The notes: a model not told the origin generated them from the sequence alone. A DNA stretch of 8,818 bases from an uncultured Clostridia bacterium (GCA_945931735.1 CAMEPN010000048.1:1-8818), one strand, 5' to 3'; positions 1-7,166 are shown, counted from the stretch's first letter. Numbers and translations: made by a program.

Positions 1-521
1 ATTCCGTACTCATAGTCATATAGATTATACGGGTCGGTAGACAGCACGAAAATAAGCGTGTCCTCGCTGAAGCGCTCGCGGACATTCTGACCCACGACAT
101 AGCTTCGCGTGAATATATCGGACACCTCGCCGTTTCTCTCCGCGACAGCCTTAATCGTGACCGCCGACGTATCCGCGCCCGCGTTTATCTCGATTGCGCC
201 AGTGTAACGCTCCGACGAAGTATCGGGGTCGCTGCCGTCTAGCGTGAAGTATATCTCCGCGCCCTCGTCGGCATACAGCTCTACCGCAATATTCTCGTCG
301 TAAAACGTTGACGGAAGCGAATATGTAACGGAGAGCGCGTGCTCCTCCGCCGCAGGCTCGTCCGATGTCACCGCCGCGGAAGTCACGGGGACGATCTCAA
401 CGCCGCCGTCCTCCGCCTGCTGCGCGATGACCTCCATCGGCTCATACGGATATTTTATAATAAAAAATGCCGCCGCAGCGCCAATCAGGATAAGCGCGGC
501 TAGGATAATGATTCTTTTCAT
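1..521 (-). CDS. CotH-family protein with chitobiase-like domain, membrane-anchored (partial, 3' end missing)
   Basis: The frame is open from an ATG at 519-521 to the left edge, giving the first 173 residues. Residues about 3-22 form a hydrophobic segment after MKR, a signal anchor or uncleaved signal peptide with no lipobox cysteine, so the rest should lie outside the cell. Residues about 63-142 look like a chitobiase/hexosaminidase C-terminal-type beta-sandwich (YFTLDGSDPDTSSERYTG at 91-108 is the family signature). From about 155 the sequence (LIFVLSTDPYNLYDYEYG) matches the usual opening of CotH modules. CotH of Bacillus is a spore-coat protein with an atypical kinase fold; clostridial relatives also occur in secreted and cellulosomal proteins. 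The kinase core is outside the window, so catalytic residues cannot be checked. It is the fifth gene of the operon, starting 12 nt after the thioesterase stop, with GGGAG at 527-531. Family call is fairly sure; function is inference. Confidence 0.8.
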   Translation of the reverse strand, partial: MKRIIILAALILIGAAAAFFIIKYPYEPMEVIAQQAEDGGVEIVPVTSAAVTSDEPAAEEHALSVTYSLPSTFYDENIAVELYADEGAEIYFTLDGSDPDTSSERYTGAIEINAGADTSAVTIKAVAERNGEVSDIFTRSYVVGQNVRERFSEDTLIFVLSTDPYNLYDYEYG

Positions 522-533
522 GGCTGCTCCCGT

Positions 534-962
534 TTATTCTGCGTCAATTGCCGCCTGCTGCTCCATTTTCGCGAACAGCTCGGGCATTGCTTTTTTTAAA
601 TTAAGAGGGCGAAATGTCTTAGCGTCGACAAAGCCGTGAGAGCTAGTTCCCTCGGCAAGGATATCGTCCTCGCCCTTTTTCGTTACGGTATAGGAAAATT
701 CTATACGTGCGGGGGTGAAGCGCGTTATTTTGGCGGTAATCGTGAGTACATCGTCGTACTTCGCGGGCAGGCGGTATCGGCAGGATATCCCCGTCACGGG
801 AAGCATTACTCCGCCGCGCTCCATGTCCGCGTAGCTCATGCCCGCCGCCTTTATATAATCGGTGCGCGCTATCTCGAACCATATGGGATACACCGCGTGG
901 TGCACAACGCCCATGCAGTCCGTTTCGGCATAGCGGACGGTGACTTCGGTCTGTGATGGCAT
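534..962 (-). CDS. Acyl-CoA thioesterase, 4-hydroxybenzoyl-CoA thioesterase/YbgC hotdog family
   Basis: A 142-residue protein, the normal length for a single hotdog domain. The N-terminal stretch RYAETDCMGVVHHAVYPIWF (10-29) is the textbook signature of the 4HBT/YbgC group, and Asp15 aligns with the catalytic aspartate. Family members hydrolyse acyl-CoA or acyl-ACP thioesters in the cytoplasm, usually as tetramers. The true substrate cannot be read from sequence. The start is firmly set by AAGGAGG at 970-976, seven bases before the ATG; this site overlaps the stop codon of the upstream dehydrogenase gene, so the two are probably translationally linked. Its place beside a short-chain dehydrogenase hints at acyl-chain or small acid metabolism, but that is inference. 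Confidence 0.92.
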   Translation of the reverse strand: MPSQTEVTVRYAETDCMGVVHHAVYPIWFEIARTDYIKAAGMSYADMERGGVMLPVTGISCRYRLPAKYDDVLTITAKITRFTPARIEFSYTVTKKGEDDILAEGTSSHGFVDAKTFRPLNLKKAMPELFAKMEQQAAIDAE

Positions 963-974
963 ATTCTCCCCTCC

Positions 975-1742
975 TTAATACGGCTTGCGCGAGGACTGCG
1001 ATATCCTTGCCCCGAGCGCAAGCAGGCTGTCGGGGATAAGCTTTGCCGCATAGATAGACGCCTTGTTTATCGGGTCGCTGCATATCATCAGCTCGCCGCC
1101 GAACATTCCGCGCACCGCCTTTTCGGCAAGCTTCGGAGAGGACGCCGCGGGTATCGCGAAATGAACCCGCGCCTTTTCCTCAAACTCGGTCGCGACAGGC
1201 CCCGGGCAGAGCATGGACACATGGACGCCGCTGTGCTCCGAGCGAAGCTCCTCAGCGACTGCCTGCGTCATGCGGACGATATACGCCTTGCTCGCGTAAT
1301 ATGAGGAGAAATACGGCCCGGGCAGAAATCCCGCCGCGCTCGCGGTGTTGAGGATATAGCCGCAGCCGCGCGCCTTGAAATCGCGCAGGAAAAGCTTGAA
1401 CAGGATATGGAACGCGCGAATGTTCACGTCGAGCATATCCAGCTCGCTTTCGAGGTCGGTGTCGCTGAATTTCCCGAAAACTCCGAAGCCCGCGTTGTTG
1501 ATCAGTATGTCAATATTGTATTTCTTCACGCGCTTGTAAAGCTCGAAGCACTGCCGCTCATCGGTAAGGTCGGCGGCAATGGTCATTACCTTTACGCCGT
1601 ATTTCTCGACAAGCTCCTTTTTAAGCTCCGCAAGCCTGTCGCGGCGGCGCGCCGTGATTATAACGTTAATTCCGTGCATTGCAAGCGAGCGCGCGATATC
1701 GCGCCCTATTCCCGAGCTTGCTCCCGTTACGAGTGCTATCAT
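975..1742 (-). CDS. Short-chain dehydrogenase/reductase (classical SDR)
   Basis: 255 residues, the usual length of a classical SDR. All family landmarks are present: the nucleotide-binding TGASSGIG at 6-13, Asp58 in ADLT, NNAG at 82-85, Asn107, catalytic Ser135, and the Tyr148-x3-Lys152 pair, with PG at 180-181. The run of arginines at 32-34 after the second beta strand suggests preference for NADP(H). The enzyme should oxidise or reduce an alcohol/carbonyl in the cytoplasm; the substrate is unknown. It resembles the general-purpose YqjQ/DltE-like subgroup. Its ATG overlaps the stop of the upstream DUF896 gene as ATGA (1739-1742), and a GAGGAGGG site lies just before it inside that gene, which points to translational coupling. 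Confidence 0.95.
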   Translation of the reverse strand: MIALVTGASSGIGRDIARSLAMHGINVIITARRRDRLAELKKELVEKYGVKVMTIAADLTDERQCFELYKRVKKYNIDILINNAGFGVFGKFSDTDLESELDMLDVNIRAFHILFKLFLRDFKARGCGYILNTASAAGFLPGPYFSSYYASKAYIVRMTQAVAEELRSEHSGVHVSMLCPGPVATEFEEKARVHFAIPAASSPKLAEKAVRGMFGGELMICSDPINKASIYAAKLIPDSLLALGARISQSSRKPY

Positions 1743-1963
1743 TGTTTTCCCTCCTCTTTCTTCTGTTCCTTTACCGCCTTGACGATAGTCCCGTCGGGCA
1801 TTTTGTAATATATATTGTCTATTTTCTGCTCAATGCTCCCGCGCATTTCCGCGCGGTATTCGTCGCGCAGCTTCTTCTGCTCCTCGGCTTCGCTCTCGGA
1901 AAGACCGACGGAGCGCTGCTTCCTCGAAAGCTCGTTTATGCGGGCTATCTTTTGCTTATCCAT
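1739..1963 (-). CDS. DUF896 family protein (YnzC-like)
   Basis: A 74-residue, very charged protein. The N-terminal half (MDKQKIARINELSRKQRSVG, then LSESEAEEQKKLRDEYRAEM) is the two-helix hairpin typical of DUF896, whose Bacillus subtilis member YnzC is of similar length. The remainder has a short segment (IDNIYYKMPDGTIV) and a lysine/glutamate-rich tail. Molecular role is unknown; in B. subtilis ynzC sits in an SOS-controlled operon with yneA, and no such context is seen here. GAGGT at 1970-1974, six bases before the ATG, supports the start. It follows the esterase gene by 9 nt and overlaps the dehydrogenase start by 4 nt. Confidence 0.9.
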   Translation of the reverse strand: MDKQKIARINELSRKQRSVGLSESEAEEQKKLRDEYRAEMRGSIEQKIDNIYYKMPDGTIVKAVKEQKKEEGKQ

Positions 1964-1972
1964 TGCATGACC

Positions 1973-3475
1973 TCATTCCGCCGTTATACGGAACGGCGCA
2001 AGCGGCAGACCCTTCCTGCCGTAAATATGCACCTCTCCGTAGTTCGTCCACAGATATCTTACCCCTCGAGGGGCGGTTATATTATCCGCGGATACAATTA
2101 TCCGCTCTCCGTTTATCTCCGCTTTTGCGGGGACGTAATTCCCGTCCTCGCCGCATATCTCGAAGCCGTCAATTTCGCCCTTAAGCTCAAAGCCGCCTTC
2201 GGCGTTCTTAAAGGAAAGCTCCGCGCTGTCCGCGCCCCAGACTGCCCCCGCGATAACAGGAGCGTTCGCGCCGTCGCAGCCGCCGTAAAACTTATCCAGC
2301 GCCTGCAATGCGAAGCGGTGGCCTACGGGAGCCTTGTCCTTGGGGTGTATCTCGTTGAACTCGCCGCAGTCGATAAGCACCGCAATGCCCATGTTTTTCA
2401 CGGTGTTGAAAGCGCGCATCTGCGCCTCGCGGATAAGGCACCAGTTCTTCCTGTCCTCGTCGCCGCTGTAACGGTGCATCGGGAGCTGCGCGCAGATAAA
2501 CGGAAGCTCGTCGTCGTGCCAGTCCTCGCGCCAGTTTCTGATAAGCTGCGTGAACAGCGTGTAGTACATCTCGGGGCGGTGGTCGTGGCTCTCCCCCTGA
2601 TAAGAGATAGATCCCGCGAGGGTGTAAGGGCAGGCGCGCATTAGCATGCTCTCGTGCAGCACGCCCGGGCTCATCGGGTTTACCGGCGACTGCGGCCCCG
2701 GATACCTGTTCTCGCCACAGTATTCAAGGCAGCCGTCCCATGTCGGGTTTTGGGCGGTGGTGTAGTATTCCGCGCTCTTTTTCTCCCATGCGGCGTGGTA
2801 CTCCTGATAGTCGCGGTAGTCCTTTATCGCCTGCTCGGTCGTTTTCGGGGCTATTGCCGCGTCGTACTCCTCGAAATACACCGATGTTTCGCCCTGCGCG
2901 TATTTTCTGCTCATCCATGCGCTCGCGGACGTACCGCCCCAGTTGCAGCCGATGACACCGACGGTAACGCCGAGCTTTTCGGACAGCTCCTTTGCGAAGA
3001 AATACCCAACCGCGCTCCAATACTGCGCGCTTTCCTTGTTGGAGAAGCTCTCCCAGCGCATTTTCTCCTCGCACTCGAAAAAGTCCTCGTCGAGTATCGT
3101 TTTCTTCTGGGTGTAGTAAAATCTGACGTTGACATCGCCGTCGTTTTCGAGATGCTCCCTGCCGCCTGTGCAGTTGCGCAGCTCGTATTCCATATTCGAC
3201 TGCCCGCCCGCGAGCCACACCTCGCCCAGCGCGACGTCGGAAAAGCGTACAGTGTCAACCCCGTCGGTGACGGTAAGCTCCGCGCCCGTACACGCCTCCA
3301 TAGGCGGCAGCACCGCCAGCCACCTGCCGTTTTTAACGGTGCAGTGCGCAGTTTTTCCGAGCAGCGAAACGGTTATTCCCGTGCCGTCGGCGCCCTCTCC
3401 GAATACGTTTATATTTTTTCCGCGCTGCAATACCATGCCGTCGCTGAATATGCGCGCGGTCTTAAAGCCTGCCAT
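1973..3475 (-). CDS. SGNH hydrolase, sialate O-acetylesterase-like (SASA family)
   Basis: Family members remove O-acetyl groups from sialic acids or, in many gut and soil bacteria, from plant or glycan sugars. The N-terminal beta-domain begins with the characteristic SDGMVLQRGKNINVFGEG. The block GEVWLAGGQSNME holds the SGNH nucleophile, Ser93 when numbered from the ATG at 3473-3475. Further family motifs are CNWGGTSASAWMS, SYQGES, and a C-terminal catalytic region with EIHPKDK (His377). At 500 residues the length is normal. No signal peptide is visible, so it is probably cytoplasmic and acts on imported oligosaccharides. The frame extends to a TTG at 3491-3493, but AAAGGAA at 3484-3490 is spaced 8 nt from the ATG, so the ATG is chosen. 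It is the first gene of the minus-strand operon, with a 5' leader of about 50 nt. Exact substrate is not determinable. Confidence 0.92.
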   Translation of the reverse strand: MAGFKTARIFSDGMVLQRGKNINVFGEGADGTGITVSLLGKTAHCTVKNGRWLAVLPPMEACTGAELTVTDGVDTVRFSDVALGEVWLAGGQSNMEYELRNCTGGREHLENDGDVNVRFYYTQKKTILDEDFFECEEKMRWESFSNKESAQYWSAVGYFFAKELSEKLGVTVGVIGCNWGGTSASAWMSRKYAQGETSVYFEEYDAAIAPKTTEQAIKDYRDYQEYHAAWEKKSAEYYTTAQNPTWDGCLEYCGENRYPGPQSPVNPMSPGVLHESMLMRACPYTLAGSISYQGESHDHRPEMYYTLFTQLIRNWREDWHDDELPFICAQLPMHRYSGDEDRKNWCLIREAQMRAFNTVKNMGIAVLIDCGEFNEIHPKDKAPVGHRFALQALDKFYGGCDGANAPVIAGAVWGADSAELSFKNAEGGFELKGEIDGFEICGEDGNYVPAKAEINGERIIVSADNITAPRGVRYLWTNYGEVHIYGRKGLPLAPFRITAE

Positions 3476-3483
3476 AGATGATG

Positions 3484-3490
3484 TTCCTTT
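3484..3490 (-). promoter_or_regulatory. Ribosome binding site of the esterase gene
   Basis: AAAGGAA read on the minus strand, 8 nt before the ATG at 3473-3475. It overlaps the codons just after the alternative TTG start at 3491-3493, which therefore has no usable site of its own. Confidence 0.75.
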
Positions 3491-3503
3491 CAATGTCGTG
3501 ATA

Positions 3504-3526
3504 ACGTTTTCATAGAATAAAAACGT
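3504..3526 (-). promoter_or_regulatory. Inverted repeat at the predicted transcription start (possible operator or 5' mRNA hairpin)
   Basis: ACGTTTT at 3504-3510 and AAAACGT at 3520-3526 form a perfect 7-bp inverted repeat with a 9-base centre. Predicted transcription from the promoter at 3535-3563 starts near 3528, so the repeat lies at about +2 to +24. That position suits a repressor operator; it could equally form a weak hairpin at the 5' end of the mRNA. The binding protein is unknown. Confidence 0.45.
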
Positions 3527-3534
3527 ATATTTAT

Positions 3535-3563
3535 ATTGTACCTCTTAATTTGGCAAAAGTCAA
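3535..3563 (-). promoter_or_regulatory. Sigma-A promoter of the esterase-DUF896-SDR-thioesterase-CotH operon
   Basis: On the minus strand, TTGACT (3558-3563) and TACAAT (3535-3540) are separated by exactly 17 nt. This is one mismatch from consensus in each box. The transcript would start near 3528. No other convincing promoter or terminator was found between here and the left edge, and the genes are packed, so all five are probably co-transcribed. Confidence 0.85.
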
Positions 3564-3687
3564 TAGCCGAACGATATTTTGCCGCGCGGGCAAATGGAAC
3601 AATATCCCTTTTATGTGCATCGTATTTTTTCACAAGGCAAAAATTAATGCCGAAAATTGTCTAAAGCTACAAATTTTTATCCGCACA

Positions 3688-3716
3688 TTGACAGAAAAGC
3701 GCGGTAATGATAAAAT
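3688..3716 (+). promoter_or_regulatory. Sigma-A promoter of the HPt-flotillin operon
   Basis: TTGACA at 3688-3693 (perfect consensus), a 17-nt spacer, and TAAAAT at 3711-3716. An A/T-rich stretch (AAATTTTTAT, 3671-3680) lies just upstream and could act as an UP element. Together with AAAATTGT at 3653-3660 it makes an imperfect inverted repeat. Transcription would begin near 3723, giving a leader of about 30 nt. It is divergent from the promoter at 3535-3563; about 125 bp of otherwise featureless DNA lies between the two -35 boxes. Confidence 0.85.
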
Positions 3717-3738
3717 GAATATGGAATATATTTCAGAT

Positions 3739-3744
3739 AGGAAG
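3739..3744 (+). promoter_or_regulatory. Ribosome binding site of the HPt gene
   Basis: AGGAAG, 8 nt before the ATG at 3753-3755. The alternative GTG at 3744-3746 overlaps this site and so cannot use it, which decides the start. Confidence 0.75.
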
Positions 3745-3752
3745 TGAATACC

Positions 3753-4115
3753 ATGATAACCGAAGAGATACGCGCTGAACTTGCCGAGGTCGGGCTTGAC
3801 TGCGGCGAGATGATCTCCAGATTTATGGACAGCGAGGAAATGTTCCTGAAATTCTTTCGGAAATTCTTCGGCGCTGCCGACGAAGTCGTAAAGGGGCTGA
3901 AAACAGCGGCGGAAATCGGCGACCTCGCCGAAACCGAACGCAAGGCGCACGCGCTAAAGGGTCTTTCGGGAAACATCGGTCTTAACGGAGTATACGGACC
4001 CGCCGCCAAAATAGTCGCAGACCTCCGCGCGGGAAAAACCGACGAATACACCGCCGACCTCGACAAGCTCACAAAAGCGTACTACCGTGCGCTTGAGATA
4101 TCACAAAAGCTTTGA
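3753..4115 (+). CDS. Free-standing histidine phosphotransfer (HPt) domain protein
   Basis: HPt domains are four-helix bundles that pass phosphate between receiver domains in multistep phosphorelays. This 120-residue protein is essentially one HPt domain. The phosphorylation motif AHALKGLSGNIGL carries His66, with Lys69 and Gly70 at the conserved HxxKG positions (numbered from the ATG at 3753). It has no kinase, receiver or membrane segment, so it must work with partners encoded elsewhere; none is in the window. The frame could begin at a GTG at 3744, but the Shine-Dalgarno favours the ATG. It is the first gene after its promoter, and the flotillin gene follows after 33 nt, apparently on the same transcript. 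HPt identity is well supported; its pathway is unknown. Confidence 0.9.
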   Translation: MITEEIRAELAEVGLDCGEMISRFMDSEEMFLKFFRKFFGAADEVVKGLKTAAEIGDLAETERKAHALKGLSGNIGLNGVYGPAAKIVADLRAGKTDEYTADLDKLTKAYYRALEISQKL

Positions 4116-4148
4116 ATCAACGGCTTTTTCTAAGAAAGGAAGAACATC

Positions 4149-5723
4149 ATGCCAAATATCCCCACATTCGTTATCCCGGCAGCGATAATCATTGTCGTGA
4201 TTATCATTATGTTTGCCGCAGGCTACCGCAAGGCGCCGCCCGATAAGGCGTTCATCATAAGCGGTCTGCGCCGAAAGGCAAAGGTCGTTATCGGTAAGGC
4301 GAGCGTTAAGCTCCCGTTCTTTGAGCGCTGCGATATACTCGAGCTTGCCCTTATGTCCGTCGACGTGCGCACCGCGCAGGCTGTCCCCACGGCTGACTAT
4401 ATCAACATCTCCGTTGACGCGGTCGTAAACGTCAAAATTTCCCCCGAGCCGGACACTATCGCCCGCGCACAGCAGAACTTCCTTAACAAAAACGTTCAGT
4501 ACATAACACAGGTAGCCCGCGAGGTTCTCGAGGGTAATATGCGTGAGATCGTCGGACAGATGCGCCTTGAGGAAATGGTAAGCAACCGACAGGCTTTCGC
4601 TGATAAGGTCAAGCAGAACGCCGACCCCGACCTGCGCGCAATGGGTCTTGAGATCGTTTCGTTCAACGTTCAGAACTTCGTCGACGACAACGGCATCATC
4701 AACGACATGGGTATCGACAACACCATGCAGATCAAGAAAAAGGCTGCTATCTCCAAGGCGGAGGCAGAGCGCGATATCAAGATAGCTCAGGCAGAAGCTA
4801 ACCGCAAGGCGAACGACGCGAGAGTCGACTCCGAAACCGCTATCGCGGAGCGCCAGAACGAGCTTGCCATCAAGCAGGCAGAGCTGAAGCGCGCCGCTGA
4901 CATCAAGCAGGCGGAAGCCGACGCGGCATACACCATTCAGCAGGAGGAGCAGCGCAAGACGATCGAGATCACCACCGCGAACGCTAACCTCGCAAAGCAG
5001 GAAAAGGAAGTCGAGATCAAGGCAAAGGAAGCCGAGATAAAGGAACGCGCCCTCGAAGCGGAGGTAAAGAAAACCGCCGAGGCAAAGAAGTACGCCGCAC
5101 AGCAGCAGGCAGACGCCGAGCTTTACGCGACGCAGCGCAGCGCCGAGGCTAAGAAGTATGAGGACATTCAGAACGCCGAGGCGGAGCTTGAAATAAAGAA
5201 GAACGAAGCGGCTGCTATACTCGTCACCGCGCAGAACGAAGCCGCAGCGGAAAAGGCACGCGCCGAGGCTGCTCGCTTCGCGGCAGAGCAGGAAGCGGAG
5301 GGTATCCGCGCAAAGGGTCTTGCGGAAGCGGAAGCAGTCCGCGCAAAGGCGCTCGCAGAGGCAGAGGGTCTTGACAAGAAGGCGGAGGCAATGCGCAAGA
5401 TGGAAGAAGCCGCTGTCCTCCAGATGTACTTCGACAAGATGCCCGCAGTTGCGGAGGCTATCGCAAAGCCGCTCGAGAACATCGACAAGATCACCATGTA
5501 CGGCGACGGAAACGCATCCAAGCTCGTCAAGGATATCACCGAAGCGACCACTCAGGCGTCGTCGGGTCTGCTCGACGGGCTGGGGATAGACCTCAAGAGC
5601 ATGGTAAACTCGTTCGTTACCGGCAAGGCTATCGCAAGCGGAATGAACAGCGTACCGGACAATGTTTCTTCCGCGGCTGCTGACGCTCGGGCAAACGCAC
5701 CCACAGACAAAGCCACGCTTTAA
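4149..5723 (+). CDS. floT: Flotillin (SPFH/Band 7 membrane-microdomain scaffold protein)
   Basis: 524 residues, close to B. subtilis FloT (about 509). Flotillins form large oligomers on the inner face of the membrane and organise functional membrane microdomains. In order: a membrane segment at about 7-24 (isoleucine/valine-rich), an SPFH domain at about 27-190, a long coiled coil at about 195-425 built from Ala/Glu/Lys heptad-like runs (AEAERDIKIAQAEANRKAND, and a tandem AKGLAEAEAV/AKALAEAEGL), and a C-terminal region ending in a disordered Ala/Ser-rich tail. The coiled coil distinguishes FloT from the shorter FloA type. AAAGGA at 4135-4140, 8 nt from the ATG, sets the start. It lies directly downstream of the HPt gene. 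The usual NfeD-type partner is not adjacent. Confidence 0.95.
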   Translation: MPNIPTFVIPAAIIIVVIIIMFAAGYRKAPPDKAFIISGLRRKAKVVIGKASVKLPFFERCDILELALMSVDVRTAQAVPTADYINISVDAVVNVKISPEPDTIARAQQNFLNKNVQYITQVAREVLEGNMREIVGQMRLEEMVSNRQAFADKVKQNADPDLRAMGLEIVSFNVQNFVDDNGIINDMGIDNTMQIKKKAAISKAEAERDIKIAQAEANRKANDARVDSETAIAERQNELAIKQAELKRAADIKQAEADAAYTIQQEEQRKTIEITTANANLAKQEKEVEIKAKEAEIKERALEAEVKKTAEAKKYAAQQQADAELYATQRSAEAKKYEDIQNAEAELEIKKNEAAAILVTAQNEAAAEKARAEAARFAAEQEAEGIRAKGLAEAEAVRAKALAEAEGLDKKAEAMRKMEEAAVLQMYFDKMPAVAEAIAKPLENIDKITMYGDGNASKLVKDITEATTQASSGLLDGLGIDLKSMVNSFVTGKAIASGMNSVPDNVSSAAADARANAPTDKATL

Positions 5724-5748
5724 AAGAATGACCCCAAATAAATAAAAA

Positions 5749-5780
5749 TACCGCCGCAGTCCGTGTGAACTGCGGCGGTA
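5749..5780 (-). terminator. Intrinsic terminator between the convergent flotillin and htrA genes
   Basis: TACCGCCGCAGT (5749-5760) and ACTGCGGCGGTA (5769-5780) make a perfect 12-bp stem with an 8-base loop. Read on the minus strand it is followed by TTTTTATTTATTT, a good U-tract, so it should terminate htrA strongly. On the plus strand the following AATTATTTAAG is a poorer tract, so it may stop the flotillin transcript less efficiently. It lies 17 nt past the htrA stop and 25 nt past the flotillin stop. Confidence 0.9.
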
Positions 5781-5796
5781 ATTATTTAAGAGGATA

Positions 5797-7113
5797 TTAT
5801 GTGCCGCTGAATTCGGCAAGCGTTATCTCAATGTCGATGTTTCTTGTTCTGCCAAGTTCGTCGGTCCTTGCGACAGTCGCAACCACGGTGTCGCCGGGCT
5901 TCTTTCCGTTGAGGACATCGGAAACATCCGACGCAGAGGTTACTTTAGTACCGTCAATCGCAGTGATGGTGTCGCCGACAACAAGTCCGCTCTGAGCGAT
6001 AGGCAGGTCCTTGTCAATCTCGGTGATATACAGACCCGGCGTCATTCCCTGAATAGCCCCGACATAATCGGAAACCTGAAGGAACGTGATGCCGAGAATA
6101 GGTCTGCCTGTTACAAATCCCTTAGAGATAAGGTCGTTGATAACATCCTTTGCTTCATTTATCGTGATGGCAAAGCCGACATTCTCTGCGTAATTGTTTA
6201 CCAGCTTTTCATTGACGATGCCGATTACGTCGCCGTACATATTGAACATCGCGCCGCCCGAGTTGCCGCTGTTTATCGCCGCGTCGGTCTGTATCGAAGA
6301 GAGCGAGCGCTCGTTTGAGGACACCTGTCTGTTAAGACCCGATACAACGCCCTTTGTTACGGAGCAATTAAGCCCGAGCGGGTTTCCGATAACGACAACG
6401 TCGTCGCCGAGGCTCATTTTGTCAGAATCGCCGAGGACAGCCGCAGGCAGATCCTCCGCCTCTATCTTAAGCACCGCAAGGTCTGTGTCGGTGTCGCTGC
6501 CGACAAGCTCTGCGTCATACTCCTTGGTCGCTCCCGTGTTTGTTTCGGGGTCAGTCGTCGTAACGGTGATCGTGAACGCGTCCATATCGTCGGTAAGGTG
6601 CGCGTTGGTGATGATGTATCCGTCGGAGGAAATTATGATGCCGCTGCCCGAAGCATAGGGCGTGAGCGTTCCTCTGTAATTGATGCTCGCCTCGATGTAG
6701 ACTATGCTGTCGCGGACGGTGGAAACAAGGTCGCGGGTGTATTTGTAGGAGCCGTCGGAGTTGTACTCAACATCGGTAAGCTCTTTCCTTACCGCGCTGG
6801 ACTGAAGCTCGTTAAGCGTAGGGGCGGTGTCGCTTTCGACAGAAGCCGCTCCGTCGGAGCCGACCGTTTCCGTAACAGCCGACGAGGAAGCTGCCCCCTC
6901 GGAATTACCGCTCACTATCGAGCTGCTCCGCCCTGCGAGATACGCGCCGCCGAAGCCCGCGCCGCCGCCTACGATAGCTACCGCAGCGATAAGCGCAACG
7001 ACCTTCATAACGCCGCTCTTCTTTTTATTCTTCGGAGCCTTGGGCGCGGGAGTCATGCCGCTGCCCTCGGTGGAAAATGTCTGCATATTGTTATATTCGT
7101 TGAAGTCATTCAT
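5797..7113 (-). CDS. htrA: HtrA/DegP-like serine protease, membrane-anchored, one PDZ domain
   Basis: HtrA proteases degrade misfolded or specific proteins outside the cytoplasmic membrane. Numbered from the ATG at 7111-7113 (438 residues): a short acidic, then Lys-rich cytoplasmic tail, a membrane anchor at about 35-61 with glycine-rich end, a Ser/Glu-rich linker to about 105, a trypsin-like domain at about 125-325, and one PDZ domain at about 330-432. The catalytic triad is intact: His172 in YIITNAH, Asp211 in TDTDLAVLKI, Ser285 in NSGNSGG. The frame also has an ATG at 7120-7122, but AAAGGG at 7123-7128 touches that codon and is correctly spaced (9 nt) only for the ATG at 7113. It is 156 nt downstream of the SCIFF maturase gene on the same strand, with its own -10 box, and ends at a strong terminator. 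Confidence 0.95.
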   Translation of the reverse strand: MNDFNEYNNMQTFSTEGSGMTPAPKAPKNKKKSGVMKVVALIAAVAIVGGGAGFGGAYLAGRSSSIVSGNSEGAASSSAVTETVGSDGAASVESDTAPTLNELQSSAVRKELTDVEYNSDGSYKYTRDLVSTVRDSIVYIEASINYRGTLTPYASGSGIIISSDGYIITNAHLTDDMDAFTITVTTTDPETNTGATKEYDAELVGSDTDTDLAVLKIEAEDLPAAVLGDSDKMSLGDDVVVIGNPLGLNCSVTKGVVSGLNRQVSSNERSLSSIQTDAAINSGNSGGAMFNMYGDVIGIVNEKLVNNYAENVGFAITINEAKDVINDLISKGFVTGRPILGITFLQVSDYVGAIQGMTPGLYITEIDKDLPIAQSGLVVGDTITAIDGTKVTSASDVSDVLNGKKPGDTVVATVARTDELGRTRNIDIEITLAEFSGT

Positions 7114-7166
7114 ATAATCCATCCCTTTCGCGATGTCCGCGGGTCAATGTGTTTCATCGTCCGCAT
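7110..7166 (-). other. Possible upstream leader ORF of htrA (18 codons)
   Basis: On the minus strand an ATG at 7164-7166 opens an 18-codon frame (MRTMKHIDPRTSRKGWII) whose TGA overlaps the htrA ATG as ATGA (7110-7113). The reading frame spans the htrA Shine-Dalgarno. It has only a weak possible binding site of its own (CGGAC). The arrangement would suit translational coupling but may be chance. Confidence 0.25.
7123..7128 (-). promoter_or_regulatory. Ribosome binding site of htrA
   Basis: AAAGGG read on the minus strand, 9 nt from the ATG at 7111-7113 and with no spacing to the ATG at 7120-7122. This favours the shorter protein. Confidence 0.65.

Noticed and set aside
1679..3481. Long plus-strand frames opposite the esterase, DUF896 and SDR genes
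   Set aside because: They are shadows of clearly coding minus-strand genes, with Arg/Val/Ala-rich composition, no family motif and no suitable ribosome binding sites.
3550..3747. A 65-codon plus-strand frame in the divergent intergenic region
   Set aside because: It crosses the HPt promoter and ends beside its ribosome binding site. It has no binding site of its own and no family resemblance.
4103..4133. Weak stem AAAAGC/GGCTTTTT between the HPt and flotillin genes as a terminator
   Set aside because: Only about six weak pairs around a long loop and no separate U-tract. It is unlikely to end transcription, and the flotillin gene has no other promoter that I can see.
4101..5819. A 572-codon minus-strand frame running antisense to almost the whole flotillin gene
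   Set aside because: It is the complement of Ala/Glu/Lys-rich coiled-coil codons, which by composition rarely give stops in that frame. The product is a Leu/Cys/Arg-rich sequence with no recognisable domain, and flotillin is certain on the other strand.
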